A DNA stretch of 64,000 bases from Pseudomonas wuhanensis (GTDB lineage Bacteria > Pseudomonadota > Gammaproteobacteria > Pseudomonadales > Pseudomonadaceae). Below, one piece after another: positions 1 through 8,193 of this stretch. A program made the translations under genes and the position numbers. The stretch lies in contig NZ_CP117430.1 in assembly GCF_030687395.1 (NCBI RefSeq), positions 5,146,001 through 5,210,000 on the forward strand, in the 5' to 3' direction. Below the pieces are notes generated by a model, which was not told where the DNA came from, did not search any database, and worked only from the letters and a program-made list of their open reading frames with translations. The number at the start of each line of letters is the position of its first letter. Position 1 is the stretch's first letter.

Positions 1-147
1 TATACTCAATTTCAGAGGACGGACGGCAGAGATCGGCTGGAAGCGGCCCAACAGACGAACCCTGCCTATGCGCGCCGCCAGGTAAGTGATGGCATTGAGA
101 AGAGACAAGAGCCACCAAGTCCAGCAGTCCACGACGGAGGTTTCGTC

Positions 148-483
148 ATGAGTGCCCTGACGATCGAAGGCTGGTGCAAGCCCAGCCCCGACCAGAAGTC
201 CATCCCGATCGGTGAGATCCATTTTGACGTCGATGACCCCCTTCATCTGCGTCTGGAGCAAGCTGAAGAACGTCTACAAAAGACCCATGAGCCCGAAGCC
301 ATGGTCGATGTCGACATGAGCACAATGGATTTGGTCTTGCCAGAGGGATATGGCCCCTTGTCCGACTGCCAGATGCGCGTCTATTTGCACTACGACCGCG
401 GTCAGTTCCATTTGGTCGGGCATCGAGCGAGCGATGGAAGCTTGGTCTATTCTAACGCGGTTTTGATTGATCAGCTGCCGTAG
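148..483 (+). CDS. Uncharacterised small protein
   Basis: A 111-residue protein that I do not recognise. It is acidic in its first half, with no signal peptide, no membrane segment and no clear catalytic motif. The C-terminal third (MRVYLHYDRGQFHLVGHR) looks like beta strands. I chose the ATG at 148 because a good ribosome site (ggagg) lies seven bases before it. The same frame stays open back to base 1, so an N-terminal extension beginning outside the window cannot be excluded. A hairpin terminator follows about 30 bases after the stop. It stands alone upstream of the hicAB pair. Function unknown. Confidence 0.6.
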   Translation: MSALTIEGWCKPSPDQKSIPIGEIHFDVDDPLHLRLEQAEERLQKTHEPEAMVDVDMSTMDLVLPEGYGPLSDCQMRVYLHYDRGQFHLVGHRASDGSLVYSNAVLIDQLP

Positions 484-515
484 AAGCTACGGCGTGATTC
501 TCGGGGGAACACAAT

Positions 516-543
516 AACCGGCCCGAAGTGGCCGGTTTTTTGT
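516..543 (+). terminator. Rho-independent terminator
   Basis: Inverted repeat aaccggcc / ggccggtt with a short loop followed by a run of T. It ends transcription of the small gene at 148-483. Confidence 0.7.
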
Positions 544-696
544 ACCCGAAATTTGAGCGGCCCTTACCGTTCAGCGTCGCGGCAAAACCCTGCAATACAG
601 AAAACAGGCTCTCCCCAAACCAACGCGACATGCCCTCCTAGGCTCGTTTCATGCCGTTCTTCCATCCGTATTCAGGATGCATGGGTGGTTATAGTG

Positions 697-724
697 TTGA
701 TTAGCGATTTTCAGTAGGTATAGT
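697..724 (+). promoter_or_regulatory. Candidate sigma-70 promoter of hicAB
   Basis: TTGATT and TATAGT hexamers 16 bases apart, ending about 30 bases before the GTG of hicA. The 484-696 stretch before it holds only the terminator at 516-543 and no credible gene. Confidence 0.45.
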
Positions 725-752
725 AACCACAAGCACACCACAGGGAGGTGAT

Positions 753-932
753 GTGAATAGCCGGTTTTTGATAAGCCAAATCGTTGCAGACGGCTGGTAT
801 CTGGTACGAATCAGGGGGAGCCATCACCATTTCAAGCATCCGACCAAGCCAGGACTGGTAACGGTTCCTCATCCGAAAAAGGATCTGCTCAAAAAAACGG
901 CCATCAGTATTTTGCAACAGGCGCTGCTCTGA
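753..932 (+). CDS. hicA: HicA-family mRNA interferase toxin
   Basis: A 59-residue protein starting at GTG 753, after the ribosome site ggaggtgat. It has the complete HicA signature: N-terminal helix, DGWYLVRIRGSHHHF with the catalytic histidine cluster, then the P-x-K-x-G-x-V-T-V-P-H-P-K-K-D-L segment and the final helix. HicA toxins have a double-stranded RNA-binding fold and cleave mRNA when not bound by HicB. The gene lies 36 bases before hicB in the usual toxin-first order and is probably co-transcribed from the promoter at 697-724. An ATG at 751 is immediately followed by TGA, so it cannot be the start. The identification rests on very close motif agreement with the family. Confidence 0.92.
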   Translation: MNSRFLISQIVADGWYLVRIRGSHHHFKHPTKPGLVTVPHPKKDLLKKTAISILQQALL

Positions 933-968
933 CGAGCCGATGGACAGCGCCTTCGGAGGATGACGAAC

Positions 969-1376
969 ATGCTTTACCCAATAGCAATTTCCATGGGCGA
1001 TGACGAACACGCCTGGGGTGTAGAAGTACCGGATATTCCAGGTTGTTTCTCCGCTGGGGAAGATCTGGATGACGCCATGGCCATGGCTCGCGAAGCCATC
1101 GAAGGCCATTTCGAAATATTGGCCGAAGACGGATCACCGATTCCGTCCGCCAACAAAGTGACCCTGCATGCGGCCAATCCGCAGTACGCAGGGTGTACGT
1201 GGGCCGTGGTGGACATCGATGTCACCAAGTACCTGGGCAAGGCCCAGAAACTCAACATCACCCTGCCCGGCTACTTGCTCAACCGCATCGACGAATACGT
1301 ACTGCATCATCCGGAAGAAAAAAGTCGCTCCGGATTTCTGGCCTCGGCGGCGCTCAAGGTTTTGCAGCAGGGCTGA
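969..1376 (+). CDS. hicB: HicB-family antitoxin
   Basis: A 135-residue partner of HicA. The N-terminal partially degraded RNase H-like fold is evident (YPIAISMGDDEHAWGVEVPDIPGC, then the G-E-D-L-D-D-A motif). The C-terminal part (KLNITLPGYLLNRIDEYV to SGFLASAA) is a ribbon-helix-helix DNA-binding domain, so this HicB should both neutralise HicA and repress the operon. I prefer the ATG at 969 over the one at 960 because ggagg directly abuts 960 but sits nine bases before 969. The length is typical of HicB proteins with an RHH tail. Confidence 0.9.
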   Translation: MLYPIAISMGDDEHAWGVEVPDIPGCFSAGEDLDDAMAMAREAIEGHFEILAEDGSPIPSANKVTLHAANPQYAGCTWAVVDIDVTKYLGKAQKLNITLPGYLLNRIDEYVLHHPEEKSRSGFLASAALKVLQQG

Positions 1377-1431
1377 TGGTTCGAAGGTGGGAGCCCAAAG
1401 GGACAAACGACCAGGCGCGTCCCTTTGCAGG

Positions 1432-2202
1432 TCAGCGCATTGCCACCATGAACAACCGCGGAAACGGCAACAACACTGAACCATCGCTCAGCGCCGGATA
1501 GGCCTGCTCGATCGCCGCCTGATACTGATTGAGATACTGAACCCGCTCCGCTTCATTCAGCAGCTCAAGAAAAGGCCGTAAACCGCTGCCCTTGAACCAC
1601 TCGACCACGCCCGATGCGCCGTCCGCGAGCGGATGATAGTAAGTGGTGCGCCATACATCGACCCGGGTGCAATGGGCACGCAGCATCGAGTAATAACCGC
1701 CCGCATCCTCCATTTCCGTTCGCAGGCCAGCGACCCTTGCCAGTTTGTCAGCCCAAGGGCCATTCGCTGCGACCTCGCGCATCAACCTGTGCGACGGTTC
1801 GTTGAGGTTGTCGGGCATCTGAATCGCCAGGCTACCGCCGGGCGCAAGCCTGGTCACCAACGACGGCAACAACCGGGCGTGATCGGGCAGCCACTGCAAT
1901 ACTGCGTTGGCGAAAATCACGTCGAACGGGCCGGTCTCGTTCCAGGTATCAATGTCAGCAGTGTCGAAACGCAGATGGGGCAAGCGCTTGCGAGCGGCCT
2001 CGATCATATCGGGTGAACTGTCCACCCCTCGCACTGCGGCATTGGGAAAGCGCTGTACCAGCAACTCGGTGGAATTACCGGGGCCGCATCCGATGTCGAT
2101 TGCCGATTGGACGTCCACTGCGGGGATGGCAGCCAGCAAATCACGCGCCGGGCGCGTTCGCTCATCTTCAAAAGCTACGTATTGTTTGGCGGACCAACTC
2201 AT
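1432..2202 (-). CDS. tam: Trans-aconitate 2-methyltransferase
   Basis: A 256-residue SAM-dependent methyltransferase that methylates trans-aconitate, a non-enzymatic isomer that inhibits the citric acid cycle. It shows the family start MSWSAKQYVAFEDERTRPARD, SAM-binding motif I IDIGCGPGNS at residues 35-44, an acidic end of strand 2 (GVDSS), and the VIFANAVLQWLPDH motif. Length and opening agree with E. coli Tam. An in-frame upstream extension exists, but the chosen ATG has AGGAG properly spaced before it. It is a single gene converging on hicAB. Cytoplasmic. Confidence 0.9.
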   Translation of the reverse strand: MSWSAKQYVAFEDERTRPARDLLAAIPAVDVQSAIDIGCGPGNSTELLVQRFPNAAVRGVDSSPDMIEAARKRLPHLRFDTADIDTWNETGPFDVIFANAVLQWLPDHARLLPSLVTRLAPGGSLAIQMPDNLNEPSHRLMREVAANGPWADKLARVAGLRTEMEDAGGYYSMLRAHCTRVDVWRTTYYHPLADGASGVVEWFKGSGLRPFLELLNEAERVQYLNQYQAAIEQAYPALSDGSVLLPFPRLFMVAMR

Positions 2203-2393
2203 ATCGCTCTCCTGTCGGTGCATGGTTGTAGTCAGAGGCCGACAACCGGTTCGCTAACGATACATCGACCAGTGTGCTCTGCCCTATCCGGATTTTTGGA
2301 GAACATAGGGATCTGAGTGAGTTTTTTCTTATCGCCAAATCATTGAAAGTCATAACCAAAAGAACCGTTCGTCGACCAAAGATCAAAGCGATT

Positions 2394-2421
2394 TTGACAG
2401 CATAGAATTGGCATCTATAGT
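2394..2421 (+). promoter_or_regulatory. Strong sigma-70-like promoter of the PixA/AidA pair
   Basis: A perfect TTGACA at 2394-2399 and TATAGT at 2416-2421 with a 16-base spacer. The predicted start near 2428 would leave a leader of about 170 bases before the gene at 2601. The region between tam and this promoter (2203-2393) holds nothing else that I recognise. Confidence 0.6.
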
Positions 2422-2600
2422 CCTAACGCGGCCTGCTGGAAGGAACCCAACCCGTCATTTCAAGGCAAGGAGCAAGGCCAGCTCGTACCCCGTGATCGAG
2501 TGGGTTCCCCAGTAGTGTGTTCGCAACGGCCGCAAGGCAAACAAGCGTTGTCGTGCCTGGCAGGTAGCCAGGTAATCACTCTGTTCAAAGGAGCTTTACT

Positions 2601-3104
2601 ATGTCTCGAGTCACGGATGTACTTGTTTCGATCGACACCGAAACCATTCTGAAAAACTACCCGAACATCAGCAAAAACCCTGCTGCGCCGACGCTGATCG
2701 ACGTCAATCATGTGTACATGGTGACCAATCAGAACAACGTGGTGAGTGGCCAGGCCGGTGGCGAGCTCAACCTGAAAGCCCAGGTAGGCGATCTGATTCG
2801 CTGGCGTGAAACCAGCCTGTCGCAGAGCTTCGAGACTGCTGTGATTTTCTACAAGTTCATCGGTAACGTAGGCAATGATCTGATCTCTACACCCACGCCG
2901 CGCAAGGCTACCGCCTGCGTTGCCGTCCCTAACACCAGCAACCCATCGGTGCCCAGCTGCCAGAAAGTCGATAACCATTACTGGTCTTCGGAAACCCTTT
3001 CGTGCGGTAGCGTGACTTATCACTTCCACTTCCTGATCGTGGATCGCGAGTGCAAAATCGTCGGCTGCTGCTCGTGGGATCCGTTCATTACCATTCGTAA
3101 CTGA
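2601..3104 (+). CDS. AidA/PixA-family inclusion body protein
   Basis: A 167-residue protein of the AidA/PixA family (Xenorhabdus PixA forms crystalline inclusions; Ralstonia AidA is quorum-regulated). The family layout is visible: N-terminal VLVSIDTETILKNYP, central TLIDVNHVYMVT, an R-W-R-E-T-S-L strand, and the C-terminal DNHYWSSETL block followed by FHFLIVDRECKIVGCCSWDPF. There is no signal peptide. The start has AAGGAG eight bases upstream. It is followed 121 bases later by a divergent paralogue in the same direction, with a hairpin at 3115-3136 between them. The biochemical role of the family is poorly known. Confidence 0.8.
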   Translation: MSRVTDVLVSIDTETILKNYPNISKNPAAPTLIDVNHVYMVTNQNNVVSGQAGGELNLKAQVGDLIRWRETSLSQSFETAVIFYKFIGNVGNDLISTPTPRKATACVAVPNTSNPSVPSCQKVDNHYWSSETLSCGSVTYHFHFLIVDRECKIVGCCSWDPFITIRN

Positions 3105-3114
3105 TGATGGGCCG

Positions 3115-3136
3115 GGCCCCTTGGCAACGAGGGGCC
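3115..3136 (+). other. Intergenic hairpin between the two PixA paralogues
   Basis: Inverted repeat ggcccct / aggggcc with an eight-base loop and no following T run. It could stabilise the upstream mRNA or reduce read-through into the second gene. Confidence 0.4.
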
Positions 3137-3225
3137 TACCGAGCTCGTTGCCGCCTCGGCTGGAATGGATTTCTTGCTTGAACTGAAGCGGCTATCGATA
3201 TGCGTCAACATCATGAAAGGAATCC

Positions 3226-3765
3226 ATGATGACTTCCGAACCGATTACCTCCCCTTCGGCGAGCGTCGTGACAGCCAATAATGTGCTGCTGATCGTCGAC
3301 GCCGAATCGCTGTTTTCCCGTTATCCGCAACCCAGCCTTGAACCGCAAAAACCGACGGTGATTGAAGACGGCTTCATCTTCGTCATCAGCGGTACAGAAA
3401 CAACACAAAATACTAAAAATGACAGCAAAGCGCTAACAGCCAGCAACGGACAAATTTTCCATGTCCGCGGCAGAACCGTCAGCTTGCTGGCCGAACACAG
3501 CGTTGTATTTCACAACATTTCGGTGAGCGATACCGGAATCCTTTCGCCGCCCAAACTGGTCGTCCACGGCGAGCAGACAGTCCCCGCGCCCGACCCCGCC
3601 AACCCGACTCAACCGGGTAGCCACAAGGCCGATGACCATTATTGGGAGTGCTCGTTACTGACCCCGGGCGTGGCAACCTGCGAACTGAGCTTCATGCTGA
3701 TCAACCCCCGCTGTGAAGCGTTGGGGTACTTCAGTTGGAAGACTGAGGTGACGCTGTCGGCGTGA
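3226..3765 (+). CDS. AidA/PixA-family inclusion body protein (second copy)
   Basis: A 179-residue paralogue of the preceding gene. It keeps the same order of blocks: VLLIVDAESLFSRYP, PTVIEDGFIFVIS, then DDHYWECSLL and a C-terminal LSFMLINPRCEALGYFSW. Identity to the first copy looks low apart from these blocks, so this is an old duplication rather than a recent tandem copy. The start is ATG ATG at 3226 or 3229, with ggaa just upstream. A terminator at 3784-3817 closes the unit. No signal peptide or membrane segment is seen. Confidence 0.78.
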   Translation: MMTSEPITSPSASVVTANNVLLIVDAESLFSRYPQPSLEPQKPTVIEDGFIFVISGTETTQNTKNDSKALTASNGQIFHVRGRTVSLLAEHSVVFHNISVSDTGILSPPKLVVHGEQTVPAPDPANPTQPGSHKADDHYWECSLLTPGVATCELSFMLINPRCEALGYFSWKTEVTLSA

Positions 3766-3783
3766 ATAGATACGCGCAAAAAA

Positions 3784-3817
3784 AAGAACCGGCCTCAAGA
3801 GGCCGGTTCTTTTTTTT
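3784..3817 (+). terminator. Rho-independent terminator
   Basis: aagaaccggcctc / ggccggttctt hairpin with an eight-T tract. It closes the PixA/AidA pair, and the A-rich left side could also serve the convergent gene ending at 3836. Confidence 0.8.
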
Positions 3818-3835
3818 GCCGTTTACCCAACACGG

Positions 3836-4921
3836 CTAGTCGTAGTATCCAACTGTCTTCTTCAAGTGATCCGAATAATCGTAAATCTCATCAACAGAGC
3901 CAATCGGATGCCGGGTTTCATTCTTTTCTTCGTCAAAAATCCCAATGTACTTTTGTGAACGATTGAAATGAAGGCGACAAATCGGCTTGCGATTGTTGTC
4001 ATCGAGCAAGATCCCAAAATAGCTTTGCGTATCGCGCTGTACTATCCGTTTAGCGTCCACAACCGAACGAACCACCGCACGGACAATGTGATAACCCTCC
4101 AATTCTTCCAGGGTCGTCAGCACCTTATCCTCTGATTCGTCACGCTGATCTGTCGGATCACTGCCGCCGGCAGGAACCGATCTCGATGCCAGCGCAGGCT
4201 GAATGGCACCACTCATAGCTGATTTGAGTCGGTCATTGATCTGATCATTGAGAAACTGCACGACTGCTTTTCTCGTCAGTTCGTGGAACTGCTCGCGGAC
4301 TTTCTGAGTTATGACCCCGTCGTACACTCGGGAGGCGAAGACTTTTACGAAGTCGTCATCAGGTTTGATGACCTGCGAGGCGATAACCTTTTTGATCTGA
4401 CTGACGTATTTCAGTTCACCTGCAGCATTGATAATCGAATCCACGTCGAATGCAGACTTGGTGAGCTTGATCAGTTCGGGGACGGAGTACTCATCGATAT
4501 CCAGAAGATCGAGTTCAAGAAACGGTTTCTCATCCATCTTGTTGGGCGCATCCAGGTCGGTGAAGAATTTATAAACCTGGCCATTGGTGAGGATAGAGAT
4601 TCGAGCGCTGGTGACATGGAAATAGCGAAACAGCTGGGAGGCATGATTGATGTGCAGCGACTCGCCTATTTTTTTGCATTCGATGAGGATCTGTACCTCT
4701 CCTTCCTTCATGATCGCGTAGTCAATTTTTTCTCCTTTTTTCGTTCCGATATCGCAAACGAATTCTGGAGTCACCTCACTCGGATCAAAGACATCGTAGC
4801 CCAGCACCGTACTGATGAAGGGCATAACGAAAGCATTCTTGGTCGCCTCCTCCGTCTGAATTGCAGCGCTTTGCAAACGAACCTTGGCGGCTAGGCTTGC
4901 TAACTTCTCAAAGAATTCCAT
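3836..4921 (-). CDS. Solitary HsdR N-terminal-type nuclease-domain protein
   Basis: A 361-residue protein with a type I restriction R-subunit N-terminal-like domain. Its opening TEEATKNAFVMPFISTVLGYDVFDP is typical of this group. The PD-(D/E)xK nuclease residues are visible as D67 (KKGEKIDY) and E81-C-K83 (ILIECKK). No helicase motor, specificity or methylase gene is nearby, so this is not a complete type I system. The C-terminal part is unassigned. The start at 4921 follows GAGG; an upstream extension of 44 codons is open but has no support. The gene looks more AT-rich than its neighbours, which suggests transfer. Similar orphan proteins are common in bacteria and their function is not established. 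Confidence 0.72.
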   Translation of the reverse strand: MEFFEKLASLAAKVRLQSAAIQTEEATKNAFVMPFISTVLGYDVFDPSEVTPEFVCDIGTKKGEKIDYAIMKEGEVQILIECKKIGESLHINHASQLFRYFHVTSARISILTNGQVYKFFTDLDAPNKMDEKPFLELDLLDIDEYSVPELIKLTKSAFDVDSIINAAGELKYVSQIKKVIASQVIKPDDDFVKVFASRVYDGVITQKVREQFHELTRKAVVQFLNDQINDRLKSAMSGAIQPALASRSVPAGGSDPTDQRDESEDKVLTTLEELEGYHIVRAVVRSVVDAKRIVQRDTQSYFGILLDDNNRKPICRLHFNRSQKYIGIFDEEKNETRHPIGSVDEIYDYSDHLKKTVGYYD

Positions 4922-5096
4922 GAGTGACCTCTTACTTGGTTTCGATCCGTGTGTTTGCATGCTGGCAAATTGACTGCCATTTGATACTAGACACAAACCG
5001 GCACAAAGAAAGATTCCAATCAAAGATTCCAGACGCACCAAGGCATAAGCCACATTCCTATGAAGTGCGCGAGCGATTAACTCACAGGCCAGTCAT

Positions 5097-5243
5097 TCAC
5101 TGCTTATCCGCCCCCTTCTCCTGCATCTGCACCGAAGACTTGGTCCCATCGGTGTTGTCTTTAGTCTCGTTATCCGAGTTATCGAAGCAGCCCTGCAACG
5201 CAAGCAGGCAGCAACAAAGGTAAAACGTGCGGGCGAGGTTCAT
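5097..5243 (-). CDS. Small putative lipoprotein
   Basis: A 48-residue protein with a short positively charged start, a hydrophobic stretch (FYLCCCLLAL) and a possible lipobox LQGC with Cys19. The mature part is a short, hydrophilic, acidic tail. The start at 5243 has GGAG spaced well. The preceding cysteines in the hydrophobic stretch are unusual. I do not recognise the family; the lipoprotein call is inference from the N-terminus only. Confidence 0.5.
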   Translation of the reverse strand: MNLARTFYLCCCLLALQGCFDNSDNETKDNTDGTKSSVQMQEKGADKQ

Positions 5244-5439
5244 GCTGTTCTCCAGTTTCAGGGGCTTGAAGTAGTGACCCATGTCGGTGGAAATGGTTGC
5301 GACTTTCTCGACCCCGAGCGATGAGCACTGACAGAGGGTTCAGCGCACTGGCGTTTCATCCCGCAGGCAATATTCAGCAGAATTTTCGTTATGCCCGTGC
5401 TGTCTGAAAATCAGGCGCATCCCTATAAGGAACACGGCA

Positions 5440-5841
5440 ATGAAATTCGCAGAAATTGCACAGAAACTCTCCCTGTGGGCCGGCCAGCCCCGGACATTTC
5501 TGGGGGCGATCGTTCTGATTATCCTGTGGGGTTTGAGCGGGCCGATTTTCCATTTCAACGATACCTGGCAACTGATCATCAACACCTCGACCACCATCAT
5601 CACCTTCCTGATGGTGTTCCTGATCCAGAACACCCAGAACCGCGACACGGACATTTTGCACTTGAAGATCGATGAGTTATTGCGAGTAACGAAAGAAGCG
5701 CAGAACGCGATGCTGGGGCTCGAATCGCTCGATCTCAAACAGTTGGAAGAATTGAGAAAGAAATATCGCCACCTCGGCGAGGGCGAAACGATTCCCCTGG
5801 ACGGCACTGTCGTCCCGGAAACAAAAAAACAGGATGAATGA
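5440..5841 (+). CDS. Low-affinity iron permease family protein
   Basis: A 133-residue inner-membrane protein with two transmembrane helices (about residues 20-38 and 43-63) separated by a short loop. The conserved stretch TWQLIINTSTTIITFLMVF and FLIQNTQNRDT is diagnostic of the bacterial FIP family (named after yeast Fet4-like permeases). After the membrane part comes a charged cytoplasmic helix (LHLKIDELLRVTKEA). Iron transport by the short bacterial members is not demonstrated, so the name is by family only. It is monocistronic. Confidence 0.82.
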   Translation: MKFAEIAQKLSLWAGQPRTFLGAIVLIILWGLSGPIFHFNDTWQLIINTSTTIITFLMVFLIQNTQNRDTDILHLKIDELLRVTKEAQNAMLGLESLDLKQLEELRKKYRHLGEGETIPLDGTVVPETKKQDE

Positions 5842-5891
5842 ATTGATCCATGCCCCGCGGGTGACCGGTGACGTCACCCGCGCCATGGGTG

Positions 5892-6395
5892 CTAACGACT
5901 GGCTTGCAGCTCTCTGGCCATTTGCAGATGGTTTTGCAGTTTGGGCAAGGTTTCTTCGGCGAACGCTTTGATTTGCGGCACGTCCGTGGTCTGCGCTTGT
6001 TGTTGAAGCTGCTCGATGGTCTCTTGGGTGGTTTTCACCTGACTGGCGGCGTACGCCTGATCGAACGACGCATCCTCCTTCACTTCCGGAATCAAGGCTT
6101 TGGCCTTGTCCATCACCTCTTCGCGGGGTGCGACCGGTAAATCGAGTTGCTTGGCAATTTTCGCCAGATGCTGATTGGCGGTGGTGAGGTCGTTAATCAC
6201 CACGATGGTGTAATCCTTGACCTCTTTGGACTCGGTTTTCTGGTGCGCCAGGCGACTGGCTTCGATGTCGGCCATGCCTTTGGCCGACGCTTCGTTGATG
6301 AATTCGGCGGCTGACTGGGCAAAGGCACTGCTGGCAAACAGCCCCAGTAACGTGACAAAACTGGCATTGCGTAAACGGGTGGCCATCCGGCTCAT
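5892..6395 (-). CDS. DUF4142 periplasmic protein
   Basis: A 167-residue protein with a signal peptide ending at AFA-Q, followed by a DUF4142 helical domain (AAEFINEASAKGMADIEASRLA to VKDYTIVVINDLTTANQHLAKIA). DUF4142 proteins are ferritin-like four-helix bundles exported to the periplasm; function unknown, often stress-linked. I chose the ATG at 6395 because ggagg is correctly spaced; the longer frame upstream encodes an implausible basic extension. The next gene upstream on the same strand encodes a KGG stress protein, 73 bases away, and both may be expressed in stationary phase. Confidence 0.82.
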   Translation of the reverse strand: MSRMATRLRNASFVTLLGLFASSAFAQSAAEFINEASAKGMADIEASRLAHQKTESKEVKDYTIVVINDLTTANQHLAKIAKQLDLPVAPREEVMDKAKALIPEVKEDASFDQAYAASQVKTTQETIEQLQQQAQTTDVPQIKAFAEETLPKLQNHLQMARELQASR

Positions 6396-6468
6396 GGTCG
6401 CGCCCTCCTTCTTTGAAAATTCAAACGGGAGCTTGCGCCCCCGTCTTTTAATAAAACCACCTTCACTC

Positions 6469-6624
6469 TTACCGGGATTTCTGACCACCTTTGCGGCCCA
6501 TGCCGCCTTTCGCGGAGTCTTTATCAACGGTCGTCGTGGTGGTTTTCCCACCTTTGCGACCGGCTTCAGACGCCTTCGTTCGATCATGGGCACTTCCCGA
6601 ACTCGGATTTTTTGAAGTAGGCAT
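6469..6624 (-). CDS. KGG-repeat stress-induced protein (YciG-like)
   Basis: A 51-residue, very hydrophilic protein with KGG motifs at residues 23-27 (RKGGK), 38-43 (AKGGMG) and 44-48 (RKGGQ). This is the stress-induced bacterial acidophilic repeat motif found in E. coli YciG and related RpoS-dependent proteins. I chose the ATG at 6624 because AGAGG lies nine bases upstream; the ATG at 6633 touches that site. Probably disordered in solution. Confidence 0.78.
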   Translation of the reverse strand: MPTSKNPSSGSAHDRTKASEAGRKGGKTTTTTVDKDSAKGGMGRKGGQKSR

Positions 6625-6740
6625 GGTTTTCATCCTCTTGATGATGAGAGCAGCGAGCAGCCGCCCGCATAGAATAAGAATTTCCATCATCAAAAAGGTT
6701 TAAAAAACCTGGCAACGCTGCGACGAACGGTGACGGGCTT

Positions 6741-8147
6741 TCAGGCCCCAAGACGCAGATGATGCTGGCGCTTGGCGCGGTACATCGCCTCATCGGCATG
6801 CCTGAACAGCTGGTTTTCTTCAGTGCCATGCTCGGGGTATCGCGCGACACCGATACTCGGTTGGATGCTCAGGTTATGCCCGTCCAGACGCAGGGGCTGA
6901 GCCAGTACCTGTCGGATCTTTCCCGCCACACTCTCGGCATCCTCCGCGGCGTGGATACTGTGCAACAACACGACAAATTCATCACCGCCGATACGCGCTA
7001 CGGTGTCGGTTTCGCGCACGCAGCCTTTGAGCCGATTGGCGACCGCTTGCAACAGCATGTCGCCAACCGCATGACCGAGGGTGTCGTTGACTTGCTTGAA
7101 GCGGTCGAGGTCGACGTAGAGCAACGCCATTCGACCGGAATCTGTTCGGGCCAGCGCCAGCGAGGCTTTGAGGCGTTCGCGCAGCAATTCGCGATTGGGT
7201 AACTGAGTCAATTGGTCGTACTGGGCCATGCGCTGGAGCCGGGCATGCAATTGCTTGCGCTCGATAGCGGTCGCGACCTGCGCGCAAACATACTGCAGCA
7301 ATTCCTTGTCTTGCTCGGTGTAACGCTCGCCGCCGGGTACGCTTTTGACGATCAGCGCACCAATGGTGCCGTTCTGCGAACTCAATGGCACGCCCAGCCA
7401 GCAGGGTGAATCCTGGCCCGCGACCAGTGCCGCAAACCCCGCCGGCGGATTGTCCTGATCCGGCGTCAGCAGAATCGGCAAGCCGCTGCGAATGACTTCA
7501 CTGCAAAGACGCCCAGTCACAGTCCCGGGCTCCTCGGGTTGCAGTTCAAGGTCGTCGACGTGATAGGGAAAGTTCAGCTGCGCGCAGTGCTCGTCATACA
7601 GCGCCACGGAGAAATTCAACGCCGGGAGCCATTCGCCGATGATCGAATGGATGCATTTGAACAGCGCCAGCAGATCTTCCGCCGCGTGGGCCGCCTCGGA
7701 GATTGCATACAGCGCCGCCTGCCGAGACTCGGCCTGTTTGCGCTCGGTGATGTCGTGGGCCACGGCAATGCGCAATTGGTCGACTTCCGACCAGCGCGCA
7801 GACCAGAGAATGTGCGCTACCCGGCCGTCCTTGCGCAGGTAACGATTTTCAAAGTTGAGCTTGGGCTCGCCCCCCATGATTTCCCGCGCGGCGTCGAGGG
7901 TGCGCTGTCGGTCGGCGGGGTGTACCAGATCTATCATCGGCAGGCCGATCAGCTCGTCGGGGGTGTAACCGAAAATGCGCTCGCAGGCAGCGCTGACAAA
8001 TACGAAACGACCTTGTTTGTCCACCGCACAGACGGCGTCCAGCAAGAGGTCGATGTAGCTCGCCAGTGGCGCGGAATTACTACTTTCCATGATGCCGAGA
8101 GCGTGTCCGGACAATGCAACATTGAACAACCTTCCCTGACCGGTCAT
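6741..8147 (-). CDS. Diguanylate cyclase with PAS and GAF sensor domains
   Basis: A cyclic-di-GMP synthase of up to 468 residues. In order: PAS domain (about 30-140, ending in the PAC-type DITERKQ), GAF domain (about 150-295), and GGDEF domain (about 305-465). The catalytic GGDEF is intact at 387-391, and an RxxD inhibitory site (R378 to D381) sits five residues before it, so product inhibition is expected. There is no EAL domain and no transmembrane segment, so it is a soluble sensor. The start is uncertain: neither 8147 nor the ATG at 8090, just before the PAS domain, has a good ribosome site. Confidence 0.88.
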   Translation of the reverse strand: MTGQGRLFNVALSGHALGIMESSNSAPLASYIDLLLDAVCAVDKQGRFVFVSAACERIFGYTPDELIGLPMIDLVHPADRQRTLDAAREIMGGEPKLNFENRYLRKDGRVAHILWSARWSEVDQLRIAVAHDITERKQAESRQAALYAISEAAHAAEDLLALFKCIHSIIGEWLPALNFSVALYDEHCAQLNFPYHVDDLELQPEEPGTVTGRLCSEVIRSGLPILLTPDQDNPPAGFAALVAGQDSPCWLGVPLSSQNGTIGALIVKSVPGGERYTEQDKELLQYVCAQVATAIERKQLHARLQRMAQYDQLTQLPNRELLRERLKASLALARTDSGRMALLYVDLDRFKQVNDTLGHAVGDMLLQAVANRLKGCVRETDTVARIGGDEFVVLLHSIHAAEDAESVAGKIRQVLAQPLRLDGHNLSIQPSIGVARYPEHGTEENQLFRHADEAMYRAKRQHHLRLGA

Positions 8148-8193
8148 ACGCCCGAGCGATGACTGTGCAGCCGACGCTTCCTTGCGATCAGCC

